A stretch of DNA of 16,193 nucleotides from CAYTLQ01 sp964438715 (GTDB lineage Bacteria > Bacteroidota > Ignavibacteria > Ignavibacteriales > Ignavibacteriaceae), in the NCBI GenBank assembly GCA_964438715.1, contig CAYTLQ010000170.1, positions 1 through 16,193 on the forward strand. Direction: 5' to 3'. The notes beneath the pieces are model-generated. The model had not been told where the DNA came from, searched no databases, and saw nothing but the letters and a program-made list of their open reading frames with translations. Below, piece after piece: positions 6,810 to 14,125 of the stretch; the stretch's first letter is position 1; each line of letters begins with the position of its first letter. The translations under genes and the position numbers were made by a program.

Positions 6810-8672
6810 ATGGGAATTATTAAAATACTGCCTGAAAGCCTTGCAAATAAAATTGCCGCCGGCGAAGTTGTCCAAAGGCCAGAGTCTGCACTAAAAGAGT
6901 TACTTGAAAATTCAATTGATGCGCAAGCAAAAAATGTTGAAGTGTATCTCAAACGCGCAGGAAAAACACTTATTCAGGTAACTGATGATGGTAAGGGTAT
7001 GTCCGAAGATGATATGATACTCTGTGTGCAAAAACATGCTACCAGTAAAATCAGTACTCCAGAAGATTTGGATGCCATCAAAACATTAGGATTTCGCGGT
7101 GAAGCGTTAAGTTCAATTTCAGCGGTAAGCCAGTTTGAAATTCGCTCAAAACAACATGGCGAGGAAATAGGCACACGCCTGCGGGTTGAAGAAGGCGGCG
7201 TTTTTGAATTAGAAAAAGGCTCATTCCCCGAAGGTACAACGGTAATTGTGCGCAATCTTTTTTACAACACTCCTGCCCGACGAAATTTTTTAAAGACCGA
7301 CACAACCGAGTTAAAACATTGCATTGACACATTCAACCGTATTGCTCTCAGTTATCCCGATATAGCATTCCGGCTTTTTATTGATGACAGCGAATCACTT
7401 AAATATCCTGCGGCTAATGAGAATGAGAGGATAATTCAGGTCTTCGGCGAAACTCTTTTTAACTCTCTCATACCAATTAAAGAAGAAACCGGATATATAA
7501 CATTACGCGGATTCATCGGAAAACCTTCGTTGTTGAAAAAAAGTAAAGGGGATCAGTTCATTTATCTGAACAATCGATATGTTCAAAACCGGCAGATAAA
7601 TCATGCAGTATTCACAGCGTACGAAACAGTTCTGGTAAAAGGCGAATATCCCTTTTTTCTGTTATTTTTAACAATTGACCCGGCGCATACCGATGTAAAT
7701 GTACACCCTTCCAAGCTGGAGGTGCGTTTTGAAAATGAAAAGGATGTTTATACTTTCGTTTTGTCCGTTGTAAAAAAGGGACTTGGTCAATTCGATCTGG
7801 TGCCCAACATGTCTTTTACTTCAGCCCCCGATACCGGAAGCGGTGAAAGAATGAAATTTAATCCGTCGGTTGCCTCACATCGTTTCGATTTTTCTGACAG
7901 ACCGGTATTTGCTCAACCTGAACGGAAAAAAGAACCTATACAGCCCAGAATAACTAACGAACAAATAGAGGCTGTGTTCAGCAGTTTACACTCCGTAACC
8001 AACCGTACTGAAATTCCCGAAGATGCCCCTCATCCATTTGAAAATCCCGAGCCATCGGCGCCGCAACCACAGATACGCAATGCCGAACACAGTGACGATA
8101 GTGCATCTTTTATTATTCAGTTGCACAATAAATATATTCTCTCGCAAATAAAATCCGGGCTAATGATAATAGACCAACATGTTGCGCACGAGCGGATATT
8201 GTATGAAAAAGCTCTCCGCCTGTTTGAAGCAAACCTCCCGTTTTCTCAGCCTCTTTTGTTTCCTAAAACCATTCAGGTCAATCCGGGTGTACTATTGCTC
8301 ATTCAGGAAAATTATGATCTATTGGTTAAATTAGGTTTTGAATTAAAATTCTTCGGAAAAGACACTATAATTATTGAGGGTGTTCCTCAGGATTTACGGC
8401 AGGGAGACGAAGAAGCTGTTCTACTTGAGATGATAAATGAGTTTATTCTCAACGAGCGAGAAAAGAAAATAAGTGACGCCCGGGATAATATGGCAAAATC
8501 GTATTCATGCAAAACAGCAATTAAAGCGGGTGATAAACTTTCCGAAGCTGAGATGAGAATTTTAATTGATCAGTTATTTGCTACCTCCATGCCTTATGTA
8601 TGTCCGCATGGCCGCCCGGTTGTTATTAAAATCGGGCTGGATGAATTTGACAAGAGATTTGGAAGAACATAA
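6810..8672 (+). CDS. mutL: DNA mismatch repair protein MutL, endonuclease type
   Basis: MutL couples MutS mismatch recognition to strand incision. The GHKL ATPase domain fills residues 1 to about 330: KIAAGEVVQRP (14-24), KELLENSIDA (29-38) with catalytic Glu and Mg-binding Asn, VTDDGKGM (57-64), GFRGEALSSI (94-103), and NLFYNTPARRNFL. A low-complexity, proline-rich linker spans about 340-435. The C-terminal domain carries the nicking-endonuclease motif as DQHVAHERILYE (455-466), with V where the consensus DQHA has A. SCKTAIKAG (566-574), CPHGRPV (598-604) and a terminal FDKRFGRT complete the metal site. The organism therefore probably nicks with MutL rather than MutH. At 620 residues it has normal length. 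It starts 3 bp after folA and likely shares the thyA-folA transcript, though no clear ribosome site is visible. Confidence 0.97.
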   Translation: MGIIKILPESLANKIAAGEVVQRPESALKELLENSIDAQAKNVEVYLKRAGKTLIQVTDDGKGMSEDDMILCVQKHATSKISTPEDLDAIKTLGFRGEALSSISAVSQFEIRSKQHGEEIGTRLRVEEGGVFELEKGSFPEGTTVIVRNLFYNTPARRNFLKTDTTELKHCIDTFNRIALSYPDIAFRLFIDDSESLKYPAANENERIIQVFGETLFNSLIPIKEETGYITLRGFIGKPSLLKKSKGDQFIYLNNRYVQNRQINHAVFTAYETVLVKGEYPFFLLFLTIDPAHTDVNVHPSKLEVRFENEKDVYTFVLSVVKKGLGQFDLVPNMSFTSAPDTGSGERMKFNPSVASHRFDFSDRPVFAQPERKKEPIQPRITNEQIEAVFSSLHSVTNRTEIPEDAPHPFENPEPSAPQPQIRNAEHSDDSASFIIQLHNKYILSQIKSGLMIIDQHVAHERILYEKALRLFEANLPFSQPLLFPKTIQVNPGVLLLIQENYDLLVKLGFELKFFGKDTIIIEGVPQDLRQGDEEAVLLEMINEFILNEREKKISDARDNMAKSYSCKTAIKAGDKLSEAEMRILIDQLFATSMPYVCPHGRPVVIKIGLDEFDKRFGRT

Positions 8673-8698
8673 TAACATTTTTCCCGCAACATTAAATT

Positions 8699-8704
8699 GA
8701 GAGG
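8699..8704 (+). promoter_or_regulatory. Ribosome binding site of the acyl-CoA mutase gene
   Basis: GAGAGG lies five bases before the ATG at 8710. It is one of the few good Shine-Dalgarno matches in the window, and it fixes the mutase start. Confidence 0.7.
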
Positions 8705-8709
8705 TTAAA

Positions 8710-10365
8710 ATGCCTGATACGGAGTATCTGAAAGCGAAAGAAGAATTTGAAATAAAACTGTCGCGTTCCCCGGAACAACCAGCAAAATATACCACAGTAA
8801 GCGGGGAACCGGTAAAGGTTTTATATACACCTGATGATATTAGCGGAATAGATTTCACTAAGGAAATAAATTTTCCCGGTAACTTTCCGTTCACACGCGG
8901 AATACACCCAAATGGATATCGCGGCAAAACCTGGACAATGCGCCAATTTGCAGGCTTCGGATCGCCTGAAGATACAAATCAACGGTTTCATTACCTGTTA
9001 AAGAACGGCCAGACTGGTCTCTCTGTGGCTTTTGATCTCCCGACACTTATGGGATGGGATGCTGATGCCGAACTCAGCACCGGTGAAGTAGGTATCTGCG
9101 GCGTTTCTGTCTCCTCTCTTCAGGATATGGAAATTCTGTTTGATAAAATTCCACTTGCCGAAGTTTCAACTTCAATGACTATTAATTCTCCCGCCGCAAT
9201 GATTTTTGCTTTCTATCTTGCAGTGGCTCAGAAAAACGGTGTCGATTTCAAAAAACTCCGGGGTACATTACAAAACGATATTCTTAAAGAATATATTGCG
9301 CAAAAAGAATACATCTACCCTCCTCATCCTTCAATGCGTATTATAGTTGATATGATTGAGTACTGTACGAGAGAAGTACCACAATGGAACCCCGTTTCAG
9401 TAAGTGGCTATCATATTCGCGAAGCCGGTTCTACATCTGTTCAGGAACTGGCTTATACACTCGCTGATGGCTTTGCATATATTGAAGCATGTCTGGAGCG
9501 CGGTATGAATATTGACGATTTTGCTCCCCGGATTTCTTTCTTCTTTAATTCACACCTTGACTTCTTTGAAGAAATTGCAAAATTCAGGGCGGCAAGAAAA
9601 ATATACGCTAAACGAATGAAAGATCGTTACGGAGCAAAAAATCCCCGTTCGTGGTGGCTGCGCTTCCACACACAAACCGCCGGATGTACTCTTACAGCAC
9701 AACAACCTGAGAATAACATCGTGCGAACCGCGTTTCAGGCTTTAGCGGCTGTTTTGGGTGGTACACAGTCGCTTCATACCAATTCTATGGATGAGACTCT
9801 CGCATTGCCGAGTGAGAAGGCTGTAAAAATAGCCCTCAGAACACAGCAATTAATTGCATACGAAACCGGAGTTGCTAATACAGTGGATCCTCTTGCCGGA
9901 AGTTACTATATCGAATCGCTTACAATGAAAATGGAAGAACAGGCAAATGAAATCTTCCGGGAAATCGATTCACTCGGTGGAGTAATAAATGCAATTGAAG
10001 CAGGGTATTTCCAAAAACAAATTGCTGATGCAGCTTATCGTTATCAGCTTGAAGTTGACAAAAAGGAGAAAATCATCGTCGGGATTAACGAGTTTATTGA
10101 ACCGGAAGAAAAGATAGAAATACCTATTCTTACGATTAGTCCGGAAGTAGAAAAACTGCAACGCAAACGATTAGCTGAGTTAAAAAATAACCGCAGTTCT
10201 GCAGATGTTGAACAATCACTTGCACGCATTAAAGAAGCCGCTGTTAATGGTAATAACATTATGCCGGTTTTAATTGATGCCGCAAGAAATTATGTTACTC
10301 TTGGCGAGATGGTTGGTGAGTTGAAAGAGGTTTTTGGCACTTATGAGGAGAATGTGGTTTTCTGA
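8710..10365 (+). CDS. Coenzyme-B12 acyl-CoA mutase large subunit, isobutyryl-CoA mutase-like
   Basis: This 551-residue protein is the substrate-binding TIM-barrel subunit of the methylmalonyl-CoA mutase family: TRGIHPNGYRGKTWTMRQF (62-80), GQTGLSVAFDLPTLMGWDAD (100-119), STSMTINSPA (153-162), SVSGYHIREAG (230-240) with active-site H235, FHTQTAGCTLTAQQP, and LGGTQSLHTNSMDETLALPS. It lacks the C-terminal B12-binding domain, so a separate small subunit must exist, and none is in this window. Residues that in Propionibacterium methylmalonyl-CoA mutase are Tyr89 and Arg207 are here Phe80 and Gln198, exactly the pair and numbering of Streptomyces isobutyryl-CoA mutase IcmA. The likely reaction is therefore isobutyryl-CoA to n-butyryl-CoA or a similar carbon-skeleton rearrangement, rather than (R)-methylmalonyl-CoA to succinyl-CoA (inference). 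GAGAGG lies 5 nt upstream of the ATG. The stop overlaps the prenyltransferase start by 1 bp. Confidence 0.93.
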   Translation: MPDTEYLKAKEEFEIKLSRSPEQPAKYTTVSGEPVKVLYTPDDISGIDFTKEINFPGNFPFTRGIHPNGYRGKTWTMRQFAGFGSPEDTNQRFHYLLKNGQTGLSVAFDLPTLMGWDADAELSTGEVGICGVSVSSLQDMEILFDKIPLAEVSTSMTINSPAAMIFAFYLAVAQKNGVDFKKLRGTLQNDILKEYIAQKEYIYPPHPSMRIIVDMIEYCTREVPQWNPVSVSGYHIREAGSTSVQELAYTLADGFAYIEACLERGMNIDDFAPRISFFFNSHLDFFEEIAKFRAARKIYAKRMKDRYGAKNPRSWWLRFHTQTAGCTLTAQQPENNIVRTAFQALAAVLGGTQSLHTNSMDETLALPSEKAVKIALRTQQLIAYETGVANTVDPLAGSYYIESLTMKMEEQANEIFREIDSLGGVINAIEAGYFQKQIADAAYRYQLEVDKKEKIIVGINEFIEPEEKIEIPILTISPEVEKLQRKRLAELKNNRSSADVEQSLARIKEAAVNGNNIMPVLIDAARNYVTLGEMVGELKEVFGTYEENVVF

Positions 10366-11249
10366 TGCCGGGCAGTGTTTTTCGCCTTCTGCGAGTTCCA
10401 CAATGGATAAAAAATGTGTTTGTTCTTGTTCCTCTTGTTTTCTCAAAACACTTATTCCATAGCGATTATTTTCTACTTTCTCTCCGCGGTTTTTTTATTT
10501 TCTGTTTGCTCTCCAGTTCGGTATATATTCTTAATGATATTGCCGATCGGGAAGCAGATGCGGCTCATCCGAAGAAAAAATTCCGGCCTATCGCTTCAGG
10601 AAAAATTTCTGTTACACAAGCATACAGCATTCTTGGCTTTTTGCTTTTACTAACAATAATATCATTAAAAGGCACCTCAACGGGATTCATTTTCTCGGCT
10701 TTTTTTTATTTTCTTCTTAATATTGCTTATACCTTTTACTTTAAGCATATCGTCCTGATGGATATTTTTTGTATTGCCGGTGGCTTTATGTTGCGCGTAA
10801 TATCAGGTGCATTTATTCTGCATGTGGAAATTTCCAGTTGGCTGATTCTTACAACAATGTTTATATCTTTATTCCTTGCAGTTATGAAGCGCCGTTCAGA
10901 ACTTGTACTTACTGCTGCAGCGCCCGGCGGTATTACACGAAAAGTATTACAAAATTATAATACCGGATTTCTTGATCAGATGGCTACCGTTACAGCCGCC
11001 GCAGTTATTATTTGTTATGCTCTTTACACCACCGCCACGCGTACAATATCAACATTTCACACCGAAAATCTTATTTTCACAACACCGTTTGTGGTATTCG
11101 GAATATTCCGGTATATGTTTCTGGTATATCTTCACGATCAGGGGGAGAATACAACCGAAATTATGGTTACTGATTTAGCGATGATTATCAACTCACTGCT
11201 TTATATCGCAGCGTTAATAGTAATTCTCTATCGGGTTTTTCCGGGATAA
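10365..11249 (+). CDS. UbiA-family prenyltransferase, decaprenyl-phosphate phosphoribosyltransferase-like
   Basis: This polytopic membrane protein of 294 residues (about nine hydrophobic segments) belongs to the UbiA superfamily. Motif 1 is YILNDIADREADAAHP (54-69), giving the NDxxDxxxD Mg-diphosphate site, followed by FRPIASGKIS (73-82). The second Asp-rich loop is reduced to FKHIVLMDIFCIAGGFMLR (126-144) with D133, and LAVMKRRSEL (171-180) follows. Together with the opening LLRVPQWIKNVFVLVPLVF, these features are typical of decaprenyl-phosphate 5-phosphoribosyltransferase relatives (Rv3806c type), which transfer phosphoribose from PRPP to a polyprenyl phosphate, rather than of quinone or heme prenyltransferases. 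The ATG overlaps the mutase stop (TGATG), indicating cotranscription, though no pathway link to the mutase is obvious. The polyprenyl chain length and the use of the product are unknown. Confidence 0.85.
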   Translation: MPGSVFRLLRVPQWIKNVFVLVPLVFSKHLFHSDYFLLSLRGFFIFCLLSSSVYILNDIADREADAAHPKKKFRPIASGKISVTQAYSILGFLLLLTIISLKGTSTGFIFSAFFYFLLNIAYTFYFKHIVLMDIFCIAGGFMLRVISGAFILHVEISSWLILTTMFISLFLAVMKRRSELVLTAAAPGGITRKVLQNYNTGFLDQMATVTAAAVIICYALYTTATRTISTFHTENLIFTTPFVVFGIFRYMFLVYLHDQGENTTEIMVTDLAMIINSLLYIAALIVILYRVFPG

Positions 11250-11268
11250 TTTCGTTCATTAAGTTACT

Positions 11269-11793
11269 ATGAAGAGAATTTCTCAGAATCCATTCTACTC
11301 TGATCTAACTGTAGTACTTATAGTGAGTGTTTTATTGAGCTCTTGTTGCAGTAATGAGTGCCACAAAAATATTTCTGAAAAATCTGAAAATAACGAAACT
11401 GCTCACCCGCCACGGCCGGCGTATAGTATAAAAGCTGAAAGAGCTTATATCTGGTTAAATTTAATGCCCGGCGGCGAACCCAAATATTATTGTACTGCAG
11501 AAATTTTTGTAAGCTGTCCCGAAATTGAACCCGAAGTAAAAGCTAATATACATTCGGTTACATTTATACAGGAAACTATTACCGTTCCTCTTACCATCAA
11601 TTCGGAGATTGTACAAGGATTCAAAGATGAAGAGAGCATATATTGCGTAAAGCTCACTCTATCAACAAAAGAGGGATTTTATTTTAAAGATATTAATCCG
11701 GATAAAAATGCCGGTTTACATATTGAAGTTTCCGTCAATGGAAATAATATTCCTTATCGTATTGTGGATGTTCCAATTGAGAGGGTTTTTTAA
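11269..11793 (+). CDS. Putative lipoprotein of unknown function
   Basis: The 174-residue product begins with a positively charged start and a hydrophobic run ending in LLSSCC, a plausible lipobox (L23-S-S-C26) for lipid attachment. A short low-complexity linker rich in Glu, Asn and Pro follows. The mature part, from about residue 53, opens with IKAERAYIWLNLMPGGEP and then alternates short hydrophobic strands, suggesting a small beta-rich domain of about 120 residues. I recognise no named family. It follows the prenyltransferase by 19 bp and is 3 bp from the CorC-like gene, so it is probably cotranscribed with both. The signal peptide has an Asp (D12) just before the hydrophobic core, which is slightly unusual but compatible with export. 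Confidence 0.75.
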   Translation: MKRISQNPFYSDLTVVLIVSVLLSSCCSNECHKNISEKSENNETAHPPRPAYSIKAERAYIWLNLMPGGEPKYYCTAEIFVSCPEIEPEVKANIHSVTFIQETITVPLTINSEIVQGFKDEESIYCVKLTLSTKEGFYFKDINPDKNAGLHIEVSVNGNNIPYRIVDVPIERVF

Positions 11794-11796
11794 CCC

Positions 11797-13014
11797 ATGA
11801 GTGAGGGCGCTTTATTACTGATTTTCGTTTTACTCGGCGCATTCTTTGCCGGGTGCGAAAGTGCGTTTACAAAAGCAAACAGGTTGAAACTGGAACTGAA
11901 AGCACGGAATGATACTCTCTCCGCCCAAACTGCATTAAAAATTCTTAATGATCCCTCTGCGTTCTTTTCAACTGTGTATATTGGTAGTTCGGTAGCGAAA
12001 CTTATTATACCTGTCATTGTCAGCTACTTTTTCCTTCATTACTATCAGTGGGATTTCATAAGTATTTTAATAATCTCTTCATTAATAATCATATTATTCA
12101 GCGAACTCATACCGAAATACATTGCCGGACAGAATCCCGATTCACTCGCGCTTTATACCGCAATTCCTCTTCGGTTTTTTAGTATCATTTTATCCCCGAT
12201 TGTACGAATTGCCGGTACTATATCAAATCGTATAACAGGCACAACAGCAATTCGTAGTCAGAAGTTGATGAATATTTTTGAAAGGGAAGATATAGAGGAA
12301 ATTGTTGAGGAGAGCGAAGAAGCCGGAACGGTGAATAAGTCCGACAGCCGAATTATCACTAAGGTGCTCAATTTACGGGAACAAAGTGTCAGTGAAGTTA
12401 TGAGACCCCGTACTGAAGTAACCGGTGTTGAGATAAGTGCTTCTATTGATGAGGTACTTTCAATCTTTATTGAGTCCGGATTTTCCAAAATACCTGTTTT
12501 TGAGGATAACCTTGATAATATAAAAGGCGTTATCCATGCACCGGATTTGTTTAACTCACCATCTTCTCTTCAGGATATTATACGCCCTGTTATTTTTGTA
12601 CCGGAATCTCGAAATAGTCTTGAGATGCTTAGTGATTTCATACAAGAGCGATATTCATTTGCCGTTGTTGTAGATGAATTTGGAGGCACCGCCGGAATAA
12701 TAACCCGCGAGGATATTGTTGAGGAATTATTCGGTGAAATTAAAGATGAATATGACACAGAGGAAGATATCTGCCGCAAAATCAATGACACCACTTTTAT
12801 CATCAGTGGAAAAATTGAAATTGACCACATTAACGAGCAGTTCGGTCTTTCTCTTCCTAAAGAAGATTATGAAACCATTGCCGGATTAATTATTGCCGTA
12901 TCGGGAAAGATTCCATTACAAAATGAAACCGTTCAATACGATAAATATAATTTTTTTATAGTTCGGGCAACTAATGTTCGGATTGAGCTTGTAAAAATGA
13001 CCATTACAAAGTAA
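11797..13014 (+). CDS. CorC/HlyC-family (CNNM-type) membrane protein with CBS pair
   Basis: This 405-residue protein has the full architecture of the hemolysin C/CorC family, implicated in Mg and divalent-cation efflux. A DUF21/CNNM transmembrane domain fills residues 1 to about 150: FFAGCESAFTKANRLKLELK (16-35), and later ILFSELIPKYIAGQNP (about 99-114). A cytosolic linker, FEREDIEEIVEESEEAGTV, leads to two CBS domains (about 200-310), recognisable by SVSEVMRPRTEV, GFSKIPVFEDNLDNIKGV, FAVVVDEFGGTAGIITREDI and VEELFGEIKDEYD. The CorC_HlyC domain ends the protein (about 325-400) with DYETIAGLIIAVSGKIP. Bacteroidota gliding protein GldE shares this architecture, but the neighbour here is not a recognisable GldD, so I do not use that name. 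It begins 3 bp after the lipoprotein gene, with GAGAGGG about 13 nt upstream, and is probably in the same transcript. Confidence 0.93.
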   Translation: MSEGALLLIFVLLGAFFAGCESAFTKANRLKLELKARNDTLSAQTALKILNDPSAFFSTVYIGSSVAKLIIPVIVSYFFLHYYQWDFISILIISSLIIILFSELIPKYIAGQNPDSLALYTAIPLRFFSIILSPIVRIAGTISNRITGTTAIRSQKLMNIFEREDIEEIVEESEEAGTVNKSDSRIITKVLNLREQSVSEVMRPRTEVTGVEISASIDEVLSIFIESGFSKIPVFEDNLDNIKGVIHAPDLFNSPSSLQDIIRPVIFVPESRNSLEMLSDFIQERYSFAVVVDEFGGTAGIITREDIVEELFGEIKDEYDTEEDICRKINDTTFIISGKIEIDHINEQFGLSLPKEDYETIAGLIIAVSGKIPLQNETVQYDKYNFFIVRATNVRIELVKMTITK

Positions 13015-13026
13015 TTCTGTACAGAA
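13015..13026. repeat. 12 bp perfect palindrome after the CorC-like gene
   Basis: TTCTGTACAGAA directly follows the stop codon of the CorC-like gene and lies 27 bp before the DCC-family start. It could be an operator for the small downstream gene or a chance palindrome. There is no U-tract for a terminator. Confidence 0.25.
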
Positions 13027-13052
13027 GCTGTTTCGTAATAATAAAGATAATA

Positions 13053-13460
13053 ATGCAAACCGATACGATGATTGTTTTATTTGATGGTGTGTGTAACTTT
13101 TGCAATTTTTGGGTGAATGTTCTGCTTAATGCCGATAAGAAAGATATTCTTCGCTTTGCCTCTTTGCAGTCACACTTCGGACAGGAATTCCTGAAAATTA
13201 ATAAGTTACCCACAGACGCCTTTGATACATTTATTGTGATTTATAATGGAGCCTATTACACAAAATCTACTGCGGCATTAATGATAGCAGGAAAACTTGG
13301 CGGAGTATATTCTCTTCTTACTGTATTTTATATTATTCCGGCTTTTTTGCGGGATATTATTTATAATATAATTGCAAAGAACCGATACAGGTTTTTTGGC
13401 AAGAGAGAGGAATGTCGTATTCCAACCAAAGAAGAAAAAGCAAAGTTTATTTCCGATTAA
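13053..13460 (+). CDS. DCC-family (DUF393) thiol-disulfide oxidoreductase-like protein
   Basis: The 135-residue product starts with IVLFDGVCNFCNFWV (7-21), the DxxCxxC signature that names the DCC family, and ends with the conserved NRYRFFGKREECRIPT segment. Family proteins are predicted thioredoxin-fold redox proteins, but their substrates are unknown. A hydrophobic middle part (LGGVYSLLTVFYIIPAFLRD) may contact the membrane. The start is ambiguous: ATG at 13053 is used here, while ATG at 13068, directly before IVLFDG, would match family length equally well. Neither has a clear ribosome site. The gene converges on the HAD phosphatase gene and the two stop codons overlap at TTAA, leaving no terminator space between them. 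Confidence 0.88.
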   Translation: MQTDTMIVLFDGVCNFCNFWVNVLLNADKKDILRFASLQSHFGQEFLKINKLPTDAFDTFIVIYNGAYYTKSTAALMIAGKLGGVYSLLTVFYIIPAFLRDIIYNIIAKNRYRFFGKREECRIPTKEEKAKFISD

Positions 13461-14125
13461 TTATTTACCGGTGCAAATTCCTTCTGGGGCAGCAGTAAAA
13501 ATTTTTGTAGCTCCGCAACCGAATGAAAAATATAATCAGGTTGTAAAGAAATAACTTTTTCTGCGGCATAAGAGTCCCATAGTACCGAAGCAACCTGCAC
13601 ACCGCAACCTCGTGCAGAGATTATATCTGCAGGTGCATCACCTATCATGAGAACATCCTCGTGTTGTAATCCTGTAAATTCTATAAATTTTCTTATTCCT
13701 TCAGAATCCGGTTTGTGTTTTACGACATCATCACCGGAAATGATTATTTCAAAAAAATCCTTAATACCACACTGCTCTAAGGTAATTAATGCTGCTTTTC
13801 TCCCTTTTCCGGTAAATGTTCCTAAACGAAATCCAGCATCAGAAACTAATTTTAACAAATCATACATTCCCGGATATAGTGCCGCCATGTTATGATTTTC
13901 CCGGTAAAAATCGTAATAATCTTTTTTCACCTTTTCATGCTCATCACCAAACCAGTCTTCTATAATTTTATCCTCTGTAGGCCCGAAAAGCATTATAATT
14001 TCTTCAGGGGTCATAATTTTGTTCATGTGTTTACCGGTGATATGATTAAACGAAGCAAAGATAAGCTCGTTTGTTGAGGTAAGCGTTCCGTCAATATCGA
14101 ATAAAAGCCCCTTAAATCTGTGCAT
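13457..14125 (-). CDS. HAD-superfamily hydrolase, phosphoglycolate phosphatase-like
   Basis: This 222-residue cytosolic phosphatase carries the four HAD motifs: LLFDIDGTLT (7-16) with nucleophile D10 and acid D12, GTFTGK (102-107) with T105, the Lys in VVKHKPDSEG (K138), and LMIGDAPADIISAR (159-172) with the Mg-binding Asp residues. The helical cap between residues about 17 and 85 (type C1) points to the phosphoglycolate phosphatase/beta-phosphoglucomutase group, but the substrate cannot be fixed. PDYIFHSVAELQKFLL near the C-terminus is the usual family ending. Its ATG overlaps the stop of the metallophosphoesterase by 1 bp (TAATG), so it is the second gene of a two-gene operon. Its own stop overlaps the convergent DCC-family stop. 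Confidence 0.92.
   Translation of the reverse strand: MHRFKGLLFDIDGTLTSTNELIFASFNHITGKHMNKIMTPEEIIMLFGPTEDKIIEDWFGDEHEKVKKDYYDFYRENHNMAALYPGMYDLLKLVSDAGFRLGTFTGKGRKAALITLEQCGIKDFFEIIISGDDVVKHKPDSEGIRKFIEFTGLQHEDVLMIGDAPADIISARGCGVQVASVLWDSYAAEKVISLQPDYIFHSVAELQKFLLLPQKEFAPVNN

Noticed and set aside
6974..7332. Minus-strand open frames of 93 and 84 codons inside mutL
   Set aside because: They are antisense shadows of the conserved GHKL ATPase motifs and their composition is not protein-like.
8574..8927. 117-codon minus-strand frame across the mutL/mutase junction
   Set aside because: It spans two well-supported genes on the other strand, has no ribosome site and matches nothing I recognise.
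11797..13014. Naming the CorC-like protein GldE
   Set aside because: The architecture matches, but no GldD or other gliding gene is adjacent, and many CorC paralogues share these domains.
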